From Actinomadura latina NBRC 106108 (lineage in GTDB: Bacteria > Actinomycetota > Actinomycetes > Streptosporangiales > Streptosporangiaceae), in NCBI RefSeq assembly GCF_001552195.1, contig NZ_BCQS01000018.1:186001-250000 (forward strand): 64,000 nucleotides of DNA. Reading direction: 5' to 3'. Shown here piece after piece: positions 42,957 through 51,969 of the stretch (position 1 is the stretch's first letter; each line of letters opens with the position of its first letter). Both the position numbers and the translations under genes were made by a program. The notes below the pieces were generated by a model. That model had not been told where the DNA came from and made no database searches. It saw only the letters and a program-made list of their open reading frames with translations.

Positions 42957-44692
42957 CCGGCGGCGGGGTGGGCTCCGTCGGACGCGCCGCAGCGCTGTCG
43001 GGCGTGCTCATCGCCGCGGGCACCGGGCTCGGGTTCGCCCGCGACCTCGTGATGGCGCACATGTTCGGCGCCAGCGAGAGCACCGACGCGTTCCTCGTCG
43101 CCTGGACGATCCCGGAGACCGTGTCGCCGCTCCTCATCGAGGACGCGATGGCGCTGCTCATGGTCCCCGTCGTCACCCGGCTCCTCGCGCGCGGCGACGG
43201 CCTCCGCCCGCTCGCCGGCTCGACGCTGCCGCGCATGGTGCTCGGCCTGTCGCTGGTCACGCTCACGCTCGTGGTCGCCGCCCCCGTCGTGGTGGACGTC
43301 CTCGCGCCCGGCCTGGCCGAGCACGGCCCGGCCGTCCGGTGCGTCCGGCTGACGGCGATCACCGTCGTGACGTTCGGCGTCGCCGGCTTCATGAGCGCGA
43401 CCCTGCGCGCCCACCACCGCTTCGGCCCGCCCGCCGCCATCTACCTGGCCTACAACATCGGCATCCTCGCGCTGATCGCGGGCCTCTCCGCCTTCGTGGG
43501 GATCACCAGCGCCGCCATCGGCGTCGCCTGCGGCAGCCTCCTGATGGTCGCCGTCCAGGCCCCCGCCTTCACCCGCTGCCTCCGCGACAGCCCGCCCGCG
43601 GCCGGAAGCGCGGCTGGGAACGCGGCCGGGAGCGCGGCCGGGAGCGCGGCCCCGCGCCCGCCCGCCGCGAGGCATGTCGAGTGGCGGCTCGGGCTCGCCG
43701 CGGTGGCGCCCGTCGTCGTGTACACGGTCACGCGGCAGTCGCAGGTGTTCGTCGAGCGGTTCCTCGGCTCCGAACTGGCCGCGGGCTCCATCTCGCATCT
43801 GAACTACGCGCAGAAGGTCGCGCAGGTCCCGATGGTGCTGTCGCTGCTGATCGTGACGGTGACGTTCCCGAGGCTCGCGCGGGCGTCGGCGGACGGCGAC
43901 ACCTGGCAGGTCGCGCGTCGCATCCGGCAGGACCTCGTGATCGCCAGCATGATGGTCCTGGCCGCCGCCGCGTTCCTCGTCGCGTTCGCGCCGGCCCTCA
44001 TCAAGGTGCTGTTCGAGCACGGCGAGTTCACGGCCGACGACACCGCGAGCACCGCGGGCATCATGCGCGTCTACGCGCTCGGGCTGTGGGGGCAGTCGGC
44101 GGTCGGCCTCGCCGCCCGCGCGTTCTTCGCGCAGCGGCGGCCGACCTGGCGTCCCGCCCGGGTCCTCGCGCTCGGCCTCGCGGTCACCGCCGCGATCGGG
44201 GCCGCGTTCGCCGCCGCCGCCGGGACGCTCGCGCTGGCCGCCGCCAACGCCGCCGGGATCACGCTCGCCGCCGTCCTGCTGCTCGCCGGGCTGCGGCGCG
44301 GCATCGCGCCGGTCGCGCCGCGCCGGATCGCCGCCGACGTGTCCCGGCTGATGCTCGCCGCCGCCGGCGCCTGCGCGGCCGGGATGCTCACCGCGCGCGC
44401 CGCGGCCGGACTGCCGGTGCTCGTCCAGCTCGCCGTCGGCGGGCTCGTGACCACCGCCGCCTTCGCGGTCCTGACCGTCCTGGCGGGACCCGACCTCGTT
44501 GCTCCATGGATCGCATTGCGGTCGCGCCGCAGCGTGCGCGGCCGGACCGAATCGGGGGAGACCAGTGAGCCAGCCGACCGAGCCCGCGGGAACGACGCGA
44601 CCGGCGAGAACGACCGAACCGGACCGGCCGGCGGAGGAGGTCCGGCCGGTCCCGCTGGTGCTGATGTACCACTCGGTCGACAACTTCGATGA
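42953..44692 (+). CDS. MurJ/MviN-like flippase (Wzx role)
   Basis: 579 residues, multi-spanning. The N-terminus GTGLGFARDLVMAHMFGASE and the segment QVFVERFLGSELAAGSISHL followed by QKVAQVPMVLSLLIVTVTFP are typical of the MurJ/MOP exporter family. It probably flips the lipid-linked repeat unit. An Ala/Gly/Pro insert lies near residue 220. The last 43 residues are low-complexity and overlap the start of the deacetylase gene in another frame by 128 bases, so the real C-terminus is uncertain only in function, not in reading frame. Confidence 0.85.
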   Translation: MTGGGVGSVGRAAALSGVLIAAGTGLGFARDLVMAHMFGASESTDAFLVAWTIPETVSPLLIEDAMALLMVPVVTRLLARGDGLRPLAGSTLPRMVLGLSLVTLTLVVAAPVVVDVLAPGLAEHGPAVRCVRLTAITVVTFGVAGFMSATLRAHHRFGPPAAIYLAYNIGILALIAGLSAFVGITSAAIGVACGSLLMVAVQAPAFTRCLRDSPPAAGSAAGNAAGSAAGSAAPRPPAARHVEWRLGLAAVAPVVVYTVTRQSQVFVERFLGSELAAGSISHLNYAQKVAQVPMVLSLLIVTVTFPRLARASADGDTWQVARRIRQDLVIASMMVLAAAAFLVAFAPALIKVLFEHGEFTADDTASTAGIMRVYALGLWGQSAVGLAARAFFAQRRPTWRPARVLALGLAVTAAIGAAFAAAAGTLALAAANAAGITLAAVLLLAGLRRGIAPVAPRRIAADVSRLMLAAAGACAAGMLTARAAAGLPVLVQLAVGGLVTTAAFAVLTVLAGPDLVAPWIALRSRRSVRGRTESGETSEPADRARGNDATGENDRTGPAGGGGPAGPAGADVPLGRQLR

Positions 44693-45344
44693 GGACCCGC
44701 ACCTGGTGACGGTGTCGCCGGCGCGGTTCGAGCGCCAGCTCGCCTGGCTGCGGGCGCGCGGCCTGCGCGGCGTCGGCATGGCCGAGCTGCTGGACGCGCA
44801 CGCCGCCGGCCGGGCGCGCGGCCTCGTCGGGCTGACGTTCGACGACGGGTACGCCGACTTCGCCACCCGGGCCGTCCCGGCGCTGCTCCGGTACGGGTTC
44901 GGCGCGACCGTGTACGTCGTGACCGGGCGGATCGGCACCTACAACGCGTGGGACGCCGACTGCCCCCGCAAACCGCTCATGACGGCCGGCCAGATCCGGA
45001 CCGTGGCGGGCGCGGGCATGGAGGTCGCCTCGCACGGCCGCCACCACGTCTCCCTCCCGGACACGGACGACACCGAGCTGCGCGAGGAACTGGAGGAGAG
45101 CCGCGCGACCCTGGAGGACATCGTCCAGGCGCCGGTCACCGGTTTCGCCTACCCCTACGGGCACGCCGGCGCCCGCGAAGTCGAGGCGGTGCGCGCCGCC
45201 GGGTACGACCACGCGTGCGACATCCGCCCCGAGGAGCCGTCCCGGCACGCATTGCCCCGCACCTACATCGGCGACCGGGACGGGCCGCTGCGGCTGCGGG
45301 CGAAGCTCGTCCGGCACGAACTGCGCCGCCGGAGCCACGTGTGA
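44565..45344 (+). CDS. NodB-type polysaccharide deacetylase
   Basis: About 259 residues from a GTG at 44565 with GGGGGAGA upstream. NodB motifs in order: LVLMYHSVD, LTFDDGYADF (metal Asp), ASHGRHHVSL (metal His pair) and GFAYPYGHAG. It removes acetyl groups from a polysaccharide or its precursor. No signal peptide is visible, which is unusual for an outside substrate. The frame overlaps the flippase tail by 128 bases and the next start by four. Confidence 0.85.
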   Translation: MSQPTEPAGTTRPARTTEPDRPAEEVRPVPLVLMYHSVDNFDEDPHLVTVSPARFERQLAWLRARGLRGVGMAELLDAHAAGRARGLVGLTFDDGYADFATRAVPALLRYGFGATVYVVTGRIGTYNAWDADCPRKPLMTAGQIRTVAGAGMEVASHGRHHVSLPDTDDTELREELEESRATLEDIVQAPVTGFAYPYGHAGAREVEAVRAAGYDHACDIRPEEPSRHALPRTYIGDRDGPLRLRAKLVRHELRRRSHV

Positions 45345-46468
45345 CCCGTGTCCTGCACGTCATCACCGGGCTGGAGCACGGCGGCGCCGAACGCCAGCTC
45401 GCGCTGCTGCTGCGCCACCTGCCGGTCGCCTGCGAGGTCGCGACGCTCACCCGGACCGGCACGCTCGGCGCCGAGATCCGCCGCACCGGCGTGCCCGTCC
45501 ACGAGATCGGGATGCGCGGCAACCGCGACCTCGCGGCGCTGCCCCGGCTCGCCCGGCTGATCCGGCGCGGGCGGTTCGACGTCGTCCACACCCACCTGTA
45601 CCGGGCGTGCGTCTACGGGCGGATCGCCGCGCGGCTGGCCGGGGCGGCGCGCGTGATCGCCACCGAGCACTCGCTCGGCGACGGGCACATCGAGGGGCGG
45701 GCGACGACGCGCGGCGTCCGGGCGCTGTACCGGGCGACCGAGCGGCTCGGGTCCGCGACCGTCGCGGTGTCGCCGGCCGTCGCGGCCCGGCTGCGCGGCT
45801 GGGGCGTGCCGCCCGGCCGGATCATCGTCATCCCGAACGGCATCGACGCCGCCGCGTTCGCGTTCGACGCCGCCCGCCGCGCCGCGACCCGCCGCCGCCT
45901 CGGCATCGGCCCGGACGAGCCCGTCGTCGGCGCGGTCGGGCGGCTCGTCCCGACCAAGCGGTTCGACCTGCTGATCGAGGCGGTCGCGCGGCTGGACGGC
46001 GTCCGGCTGCTGCTCGTCGGCGCCGGGCCGATGCGCGGCGCGCTGGAACGGCTGGCGCACGGCCGCGGCGTCTCCGTGATCTTCGCCGGGGGGACGTCGG
46101 ACGTCGCGGGCGCGCTCGCCGCGATGGACGTGCTCGCCGCGCCGTCCGTCCAGGAGACGTTCGGGCTCGGCGTCCTGGAGGCCCTCGCCGCCGGGCTGCC
46201 CGTCCGCTACACGGCCTGCCCCGCCCTCGACGGCCTCCCGCCCGGCGAGGCCCCCGCCGCCCGCCGCCTCCCCACCGACGCCGCGGTCTGGAGCGCGGAA
46301 CTCGCGGCCGTCCTGGCGGGGGAGCACGACCGGACGCGCGTGCCGCCCGTCGTCGCCCGCTACGCCATCGCCGAGCAGGCCGCCGAGCTCGCCCGGCTCT
46401 ACCTGCCCGGACCGTCCGATCGCGGGGTCGTTCCGATACGAGAAAGGGCTCAAGATGCCGCAACGTGA
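45341..46468 (+). CDS. GT4-family glycosyltransferase
   Basis: 375 residues from a GTG overlapping the deacetylase stop. The N-terminal acceptor domain has TGLEHGGAERQLALLL. The donor domain has VIPNGIDAAAF, VGAVGRLVPTKRFDLLIEAV and FGLGVLEALAAGLPV. These are GT-B, GT4 features. It adds a sugar to the lipid-linked unit; donor and acceptor are unknown. Confidence 0.9.
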   Translation: MTRVLHVITGLEHGGAERQLALLLRHLPVACEVATLTRTGTLGAEIRRTGVPVHEIGMRGNRDLAALPRLARLIRRGRFDVVHTHLYRACVYGRIAARLAGAARVIATEHSLGDGHIEGRATTRGVRALYRATERLGSATVAVSPAVAARLRGWGVPPGRIIVIPNGIDAAAFAFDAARRAATRRRLGIGPDEPVVGAVGRLVPTKRFDLLIEAVARLDGVRLLLVGAGPMRGALERLAHGRGVSVIFAGGTSDVAGALAAMDVLAAPSVQETFGLGVLEALAAGLPVRYTACPALDGLPPGEAPAARRLPTDAAVWSAELAAVLAGEHDRTRVPPVVARYAIAEQAAELARLYLPGPSDRGVVPIRERAQDAAT

Positions 46469-47219
46469 AGCCACACCGGAGGGCGGGAGGCTCGACGCCG
46501 CCGTCCAGCGCCTGCGCGGGCCGGCCGCCGTGCTGCTGCGCCGGTTCGGCCTGGCCACCGCGTTCGTCCTCGCCGGGTTCCTCGGCGGGCTCGGGTACGC
46601 GCTGTTCGCGCCCACCACCTACACCGCGACGGCGTTCGTCCTCGTCGTGGACGCCGGGGACGGCCAGTCCGGCCCGGCGGCGGTCAGCTTCGCGCAGGCG
46701 TACGGGCGGCTCGCGCCGCTCCCCGAGACCCTCGAACACTCCTCGATCCCGCTGCCGAAGCACGCCGCGGGCGGCACCCGCGAGCACATCCAGGCGTCCA
46801 CCTCGCCGGACACCCCGCTGATCCGGCTGGCCGGCAGCGCCCGGACCGCCCGCGACGCCGCCGCGTTCGCCAACGCCGCCGCGGACGCGCTCGTCCGGTA
46901 CGGGACGCAGCACCGCTCCGACACCGGCGTCCGCGTCGCGCTGATGACGCTCGCCGAGCCGCCCGCCGTCCCGTCGTCGCCGAACCCGGCGCTGGACATC
47001 GCCGCCGGAACGGCGGCCGGCGTGCTGCTCGCCGGGCTCAGCGCCGCCGTCATGAGCGGCCGCCGCGGCGCCCGCCGCGGCAGGGGCCGGCGCGCCGCCG
47101 TCCCCGCCCCGGCCGCCGTCCCCGCCCCCGCCCCGGCCGCGGCGGAGGCTCCGGCTCCCGCCCCGGCGGACGCCTCGGCGGACGCCGCCCGGGTGGAGGC
47201 TGTGGAGGCGCGGTCATGA
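46455..47219 (+). CDS. Wzz/chain-length-determinant-like membrane protein
   Basis: 254 residues. Two membrane helices (about 33-55 and 178-198) flank an extracytoplasmic domain with ALFAPTTYTATAFVLVVDAG and TPLIRLAGSARTARDAAAFA, the usual layout of polysaccharide co-polymerases. The C-terminal 50 residues are Ala/Pro-rich. No kinase domain is fused. It overlaps the glycosyltransferase by 14 bases. Confidence 0.8.
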   Translation: MPQREATPEGGRLDAAVQRLRGPAAVLLRRFGLATAFVLAGFLGGLGYALFAPTTYTATAFVLVVDAGDGQSGPAAVSFAQAYGRLAPLPETLEHSSIPLPKHAAGGTREHIQASTSPDTPLIRLAGSARTARDAAAFANAAADALVRYGTQHRSDTGVRVALMTLAEPPAVPSSPNPALDIAAGTAAGVLLAGLSAAVMSGRRGARRGRGRRAAVPAPAAVPAPAPAAAEAPAPAPADASADAARVEAVEARS

Positions 47220-48334
47220 CCGCGGTCGCTCCCGTCCGGCTCGCGACGCCCGCCGTCGAATGGTCGGTCGAGGTGCACCGGGACGAGCAGGCGCTCGTCG
47301 GCCTCGCGGACGAGCTGCGCGACCTCTACGACCGCAGCCCGGCCGCGACGCCGTTCCAGACCTACGAGTGGATCAAGGCGTGGTGGGGCTGGTACGGGAC
47401 GCGGGGCCGGCTGCGGCTCGTGCTCGTCCGGTGCCGGGGCCGGCTCGTCGCGGCGGCGCCGCTGATGGCGGGCGTCCGGTACGGGTTCCCGGTGCTGGTC
47501 CCGCTGGCCGGGGAGCAGAGCGACTTCACCGACTTCCTCCTCGACCCCGTGTACGCGGACGGCGCCGTCCGGCACCTCGCCCGCGCGCTGCTGGGCGAGC
47601 GCGGCTGGTGCGCGATCGACCTGCGGGAGGTCCGGCCCGGGTCGGTGGCGCACCAGGTCGCCGCGCAGTGGCCGCGCCGGACGTGGCGGACGCCGTCGTC
47701 GGTGTGCCTCGAACTCCCGGCCGGCGGCATCGACGACGTCCTCGGCCGGCTGCCGCGCCGCACCGCCGGGAAGATGCGCGCGAAGCTCCGCAAGATCGAC
47801 GTCCGCGGCATCACGGCGGAGAGCGCCCCGCCGGAGCGGGCGGCGGAGGCCGTCCACGCGCTGCTGGACCTGCACGCCCTGCAGTGGATGGGCCGCCCGA
47901 TCAACCCCGAGCACACCCGGGAGCGGTTCCGCCGGCACCTGGCCGAGGCGGTGAGCGGGATGGTCCGCGACGGGCGCGCCGCCGTCGTGCAGTACCGGTG
48001 GGACGACCGGCTCGTCGCCGGCGACCTCGTGCTCATCGGCCACCGCTACGTCGGCGCCTACCTGTACGGCGCCATCCCGGACCTGCGCTCCTGCGTGGAC
48101 GTCTCGCTGATGATGCTGCGCCAGGACCTCGCCATCGCGCGGGACCGGCACCGGCAGGGCGTCAGCCTGCTCCGCGGCGACGAGCCGTACAAGCTGAAGT
48201 GGCGGCCGGTGCCCGTCCGGAACGAGCGGATCATCCTCGGGCGGTCCGCCTCGGCCGCCGCGTTCGCCGGCCTCGCCCGGACCCGCGGGCGGCTGTCGGC
48301 CCGGCGGCACCCCGGGCTGGACGAGCATGGCTGA
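47216..48334 (+). CDS. CelD/BcsL-type GNAT acyltransferase (FemAB-like)
   Basis: 372 residues. It opens with a segment typical of the family (ATPFQTYEWIKAWWGWYGTR) and contains a GNAT core (RLPRRTAGKMRAKLRKID, YRWDDRLVAGDLVLIGHRYV, YLYGAIPDL). Homologues occur in exopolysaccharide and cellulose clusters and may add acyl or aminoacyl groups. It overlaps both neighbours. Confidence 0.85.
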   Translation: MTAVAPVRLATPAVEWSVEVHRDEQALVGLADELRDLYDRSPAATPFQTYEWIKAWWGWYGTRGRLRLVLVRCRGRLVAAAPLMAGVRYGFPVLVPLAGEQSDFTDFLLDPVYADGAVRHLARALLGERGWCAIDLREVRPGSVAHQVAAQWPRRTWRTPSSVCLELPAGGIDDVLGRLPRRTAGKMRAKLRKIDVRGITAESAPPERAAEAVHALLDLHALQWMGRPINPEHTRERFRRHLAEAVSGMVRDGRAAVVQYRWDDRLVAGDLVLIGHRYVGAYLYGAIPDLRSCVDVSLMMLRQDLAIARDRHRQGVSLLRGDEPYKLKWRPVPVRNERIILGRSASAAAFAGLARTRGRLSARRHPGLDEHG

Positions 48335-49571
48335 GCCGCTCCGGGTCCTGCACGTCAGCCAGCCCAACGCGGGCGGCGTCGCCGTCTACGTCGGGCAGGC
48401 CGCCATGGACCAGCGCAGGCGCGGCTGGAACGTCGCGGTGGCGTGCCCGCCGGGCGGCGACCTGCCCGAGCGGTGCATGGCGGCCGGCGTGCCGTGGCTC
48501 AACTGGGATGCCGCGCGCACCCCCGGGCCCGGCGTCCTGCGCGAGTCGCTCCGCCTCCGGCGGCTGGTCCGGACGTTCGCGCCCGACGTCGTCCACCTGC
48601 ACTCGTCGAAGGCGGGCCTGGCCGGGCGGCTGCCGCGCCGCCCGCGCGGGACGCCCGTGATGTTCCAGCCGCACGGCTGGTCGTGGCTCGCCGCCACCGG
48701 ACGGCAGGCCGCCCTCAGCCGCGGCTGGGAGCGGCTCGCCGCGCGCTGGAGCGACGCGCTGGTCTGCGTCGGCGCGGGCGAGCGGAGCCAGGGCGCGGAC
48801 GCGGGCGTGAGCGGCGCCTACCGGCTCGTCCGCAACGGGGTCGACCTGAGCCGGTTCGCCCCGGCGGACGGCGCGGACCGGCGCACCGCGCGCACCCGGC
48901 TCGGACTGGCCGCCGGGGTGCCGCTCGCCGTCTGCGTCGGCCGGCTGACCAGGCAGAAGGCACAGGACGTCCTGGTCGAGGCCTGGCCGGCCGTCACCGC
49001 CGAGTGCCCGTCCGCGGTGCTCGCGCTCGTCGGGCACGGCGAGGATCTGGAGCGGCTGCGGAGCCGGCGGACGGCCGGGGTCCGGTTCGTCCCGGCGGTC
49101 GCGGACCCGCGCGACTGGCTGGCGGCGGCGAACGTCGTCGTCCTGCCGTCCCGGTGGGAGGGGCTGCCGCTGACCGCGCTGGAGGCCCTCGCGATGGGCC
49201 GCCCCATCGTCGGGACGGACATCCCCGGCATCACGGAGATCGTCCGGCCGGGGCTCGGCGCGCTGGTGCCCGTGGACGACCCCGGCGCGCTCGCCGCGGA
49301 GATCACCGCCCGGCTCCGGTGCCCCGGGATCGCCGAGCGGGAGGGACGCGCGGGCGCCACCGCCGCGGTCGGCTACGACCTGGCCGGGACGCTGGATCTG
49401 CTCGCCGCCGTCACCCGCGACGTGGCCGGACGCGGCGGCGCTCCCGAGGAGGCCCTGGCCGACGTGCGGGCGGTGGCGGGCGGGCTCGTCCACGCGGGCC
49501 CCGCCGGCGTCGGGGACGGCGTGGTCGCCGGAGCCGGTGCGGCCGGCACGCCGCCGAACAGCTCCCGGTAG
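48327..49571 (+). CDS. GT4-family glycosyltransferase
   Basis: 414 residues. GT-B motifs: GGVAVYVGQAAMDQRRRGWN, LVRNGVDLSRFAP, CVGRLTRQKAQDVLVEAW and LPSRWEGLPLTALEALAMGR, then TDIPGITEIV. The conserved domain ends near 49440. The remaining ~45 residues are Gly/Ala/Val-rich and overlap the convergent hydrolase gene by 199 bases. Confidence 0.88.
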   Translation: MAEPLRVLHVSQPNAGGVAVYVGQAAMDQRRRGWNVAVACPPGGDLPERCMAAGVPWLNWDAARTPGPGVLRESLRLRRLVRTFAPDVVHLHSSKAGLAGRLPRRPRGTPVMFQPHGWSWLAATGRQAALSRGWERLAARWSDALVCVGAGERSQGADAGVSGAYRLVRNGVDLSRFAPADGADRRTARTRLGLAAGVPLAVCVGRLTRQKAQDVLVEAWPAVTAECPSAVLALVGHGEDLERLRSRRTAGVRFVPAVADPRDWLAAANVVVLPSRWEGLPLTALEALAMGRPIVGTDIPGITEIVRPGLGALVPVDDPGALAAEITARLRCPGIAEREGRAGATAAVGYDLAGTLDLLAAVTRDVAGRGGAPEEALADVRAVAGGLVHAGPAGVGDGVVAGAGAAGTPPNSSR

Positions 49572-50578
49572 GTGGTCGACGACCGCGGGTTGCCGCCGCA
49601 CGACCAGACGCCGTGCGGGCAGTAGTCGGTGATCGACTGGTACGCGACATCGTGCGACATGATCCAGTCGTGCATTCCCTGGACATATTCGGGGTTGTCG
49701 GAATTGCGGAACAGGCCCCATTCGGGGAACGAGATCGGCTTGCCGTGCGTGGCGGCGAAATCCGCCTGCGCACGCATTCCATACGGCTCGTTGACGTAAT
49801 CGTCGAACGTTTTACCCGGGGGTTGGTCGTAGCTGTCGGACCCGATGATGTCGACGACGTCGTCACCCGGGTAGCACTCCGTCCACGGGATCGTGTCCCG
49901 GCCCCGCGTCGGCGCGAAATCGAAACGGAAACGAGCCCCCGGAACCGACCGCATGGTCGCGACGATACGCCGCCAGTACGCCTTCCACGCCTCGGAATCC
50001 GGGGCGCAGCGGCCGCCGTAGGACTCCCCGTTCATCTCCCAGCCGAGGACGATGACCGCGTCCCCGGCGCTGAGCGAGACCAGCCGCCGCGCCAGGATCC
50101 GGTAGTGGACGTCGAACGCGCCCGCCGCGCCGCCGCGCAGCAGCGAGGCCAGCACCGGAACCGGGACCGACGCCTCGTTCGGCGCCATCATCGGCACGTT
50201 CATCACCAGCGACCGCCGCGGATCGGCCGCCTTCCAGCGCGTCCACGGCACGAGCATCCCGCGCGGCCCCTCGATCCCGTGCCAGTCGTCGCCCGGCAGG
50301 TAGGTGCGCCCGACCGTCACCGTCGAGCCGAGCCAGCGCTGGAACCGGCCGACCCGCGCCACCCCCTCCGCGCCCGACCCCAGAAATGCCCCCAAGGGCA
50401 CATATGCCGGTGTTCGCTGCACGGCCTGCGGCTGCGGCCAGGTCACCAACGTGGGCGCCACGAGCATCACCACTATGGCGAACGCGGCCAGAAGCGGAGC
50501 GAGCGGACAGAACGGAAGCGGCCTTTTCCGTCGCGCTCCGAATGGCCGCCCCGCTGAATGGATATCCGCAGCTCGCAT
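49373..50578 (-). CDS. GH26-like glycoside hydrolase (membrane-anchored or secreted)
   Basis: About 401 residues from the ATG at 50578, with AAGGG 12 bases upstream; a GTG at 50605 is an alternative. An N-terminal hydrophobic helix (LAAFAIVVMLVAPTLVTW) anchors or exports it. The TIM-barrel shows VLGWEMNGESYGG (acid/base Glu near 181) and KPISFPEWGLF (nucleophile Glu near 286), typical of GH26/mannanase-like enzymes. The last 55 residues are Pro/Thr/Ala-rich and overlap the convergent glycosyltransferase. It may trim the polysaccharide made by the cluster. Confidence 0.8.
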   Translation of the reverse strand: MRAADIHSAGRPFGARRKRPLPFCPLAPLLAAFAIVVMLVAPTLVTWPQPQAVQRTPAYVPLGAFLGSGAEGVARVGRFQRWLGSTVTVGRTYLPGDDWHGIEGPRGMLVPWTRWKAADPRRSLVMNVPMMAPNEASVPVPVLASLLRGGAAGAFDVHYRILARRLVSLSAGDAVIVLGWEMNGESYGGRCAPDSEAWKAYWRRIVATMRSVPGARFRFDFAPTRGRDTIPWTECYPGDDVVDIIGSDSYDQPPGKTFDDYVNEPYGMRAQADFAATHGKPISFPEWGLFRNSDNPEYVQGMHDWIMSHDVAYQSITDYCPHGVWSCGGNPRSSTTYRELFGGVPAAPAPATTPSPTPAGPAWTSPPATARTSARASSGAPPRPATSRVTAASRSSVPARS

Positions 50579-50694
50579 GCGTATCGTATGCCCTTGGACG
50601 TCCACCGTGAAAAAGCCGTGCGGGCGGAACAGACCCAGAATTTACCTTAGGAAGGTTGTCGTGCGCCGCAATCCAAGGGAATACGCCTGAACAT

Positions 50695-51942
50695 ATGTTC
50701 TTCGACACCCGCACACCGCCGCGGACGCGCCTCGACCCCGGCCTTCCCGTCCTGCTGCTGCGCACCGACCGCAACTTCTTCCACCACGGGACCCTCGCGG
50801 CGATCCGGAGCCTCGGCCGCGCCGGCGTGCCCGTCCACGCCATCATGGAGGGCCGCGCCAGCCCCGCGTCCCGCTCCCGCTACCTGCACCGGGGGCATCC
50901 GTGGGCGCCGCCCACGGCGTACCCGTCCCAGCTGCTGAGCCACCTGCGCGCCATCGGGGAGCGCATCGGCCGCGAGACGCTGCTCGTCCCGATGGACGAC
51001 GCCGGCGCGATCTTCGTCGCCGAGCACGCGGACGCGCTGCGGCCCCGCTTCGTCTTCCCGCACCAGGACCCGGACGTCCCCCGGAGCGTCGCCGACAAGT
51101 CGCGGCTGCGGGACGCGTGCGAGAAGCACGGCATCACCTCCCCGGCGAGCCGGACCCCCGCGTCCGCCGCCGACGTCGACGAGGCCGCCGCGGCGCTCGG
51201 CCTGCCGCTGGTCGCCAAGTGGGCGCGCCCCTGGCGGCTCGGCACCGGGATGCGCAGCACCACGGTGGTCCGCACGCTCGGCGAGCTGCACCGGCTGTTC
51301 GCCGCCACCCGCGACCGCGACCCGGACGGCGACGCCGGCCCGCTGATCCTGCAGCGCCGCATCCCGGCGGGCGGCGGGGACTGGTTCTTCCAAGGCTTCT
51401 TCGACGCGAACCTCGACTGCCTGTTCGGCGGGACCGGCCGCAAGCACCTCGCGCACCCGCCGCAGGCCGGGCACACGGTCGCCGGGGAGTGGGTCGGCAA
51501 CCCCGAACTGCACCGGCTCGCGGTCCGGATCGTCCAGCGGCTCGGCTGCCGCGGCCTCGTCGACCTCGACTTCCGGCTCGACCGGGACGGCGGCTACCAC
51601 CTGCTCGACTTCAACCCGCGGATCGGCGCGCAGTTCCGCCTGTTCACCGACCGGAACGGGCTCGACCTCGCCCGCGTCCTGCATCTCGACCAGTCCGGCC
51701 GCCGCGTCCCGGCCGCGAGCCCGGTGCCCGGCCGCAGCCTGCTGGTGGAGAACCACTACGTCCAGCAGGCGGCCGGCCGGGGGCTGCTGCGCGCGGGGAC
51801 CCTCCGCCCGCTGCGCGAGACCCTCCGGCCGCTGCGCGAGGCCGACGAGTTCGCCTGGTACGCCGGGGACGACCTGCCGCCCTTCCTCGCGATGGGCCGC
51901 CGGAGCGTGCTCCGCGCGGTCGAGCGGCTGCGCACCAGGTAA
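50695..51942 (+). CDS. ATP-grasp carboxylate-amine ligase-type enzyme
   Basis: 415 residues from the ATG at 50695; a TTG at 50656 could add 13. An N-terminal Rossmann-like region (LLLRTDRNFFHHGTLAAIRS) leads to the ATP-grasp fold with LPLVAKWARPWRLG, a metal site in LVDLDFRLDRDGGYHLLDFN and PRIGAQFRLF. The family joins a carboxylate to an amine using ATP. Together with the next flavoprotein and the GNAT gene it may build an amino-acid-like decoration of the polysaccharide (inference). Confidence 0.85.
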   Translation: MFFDTRTPPRTRLDPGLPVLLLRTDRNFFHHGTLAAIRSLGRAGVPVHAIMEGRASPASRSRYLHRGHPWAPPTAYPSQLLSHLRAIGERIGRETLLVPMDDAGAIFVAEHADALRPRFVFPHQDPDVPRSVADKSRLRDACEKHGITSPASRTPASAADVDEAAAALGLPLVAKWARPWRLGTGMRSTTVVRTLGELHRLFAATRDRDPDGDAGPLILQRRIPAGGGDWFFQGFFDANLDCLFGGTGRKHLAHPPQAGHTVAGEWVGNPELHRLAVRIVQRLGCRGLVDLDFRLDRDGGYHLLDFNPRIGAQFRLFTDRNGLDLARVLHLDQSGRRVPAASPVPGRSLLVENHYVQQAAGRGLLRAGTLRPLRETLRPLREADEFAWYAGDDLPPFLAMGRRSVLRAVERLRTR

Positions 51943-51969
51943 CACCACAATCACACGGGGGAATGAGAG

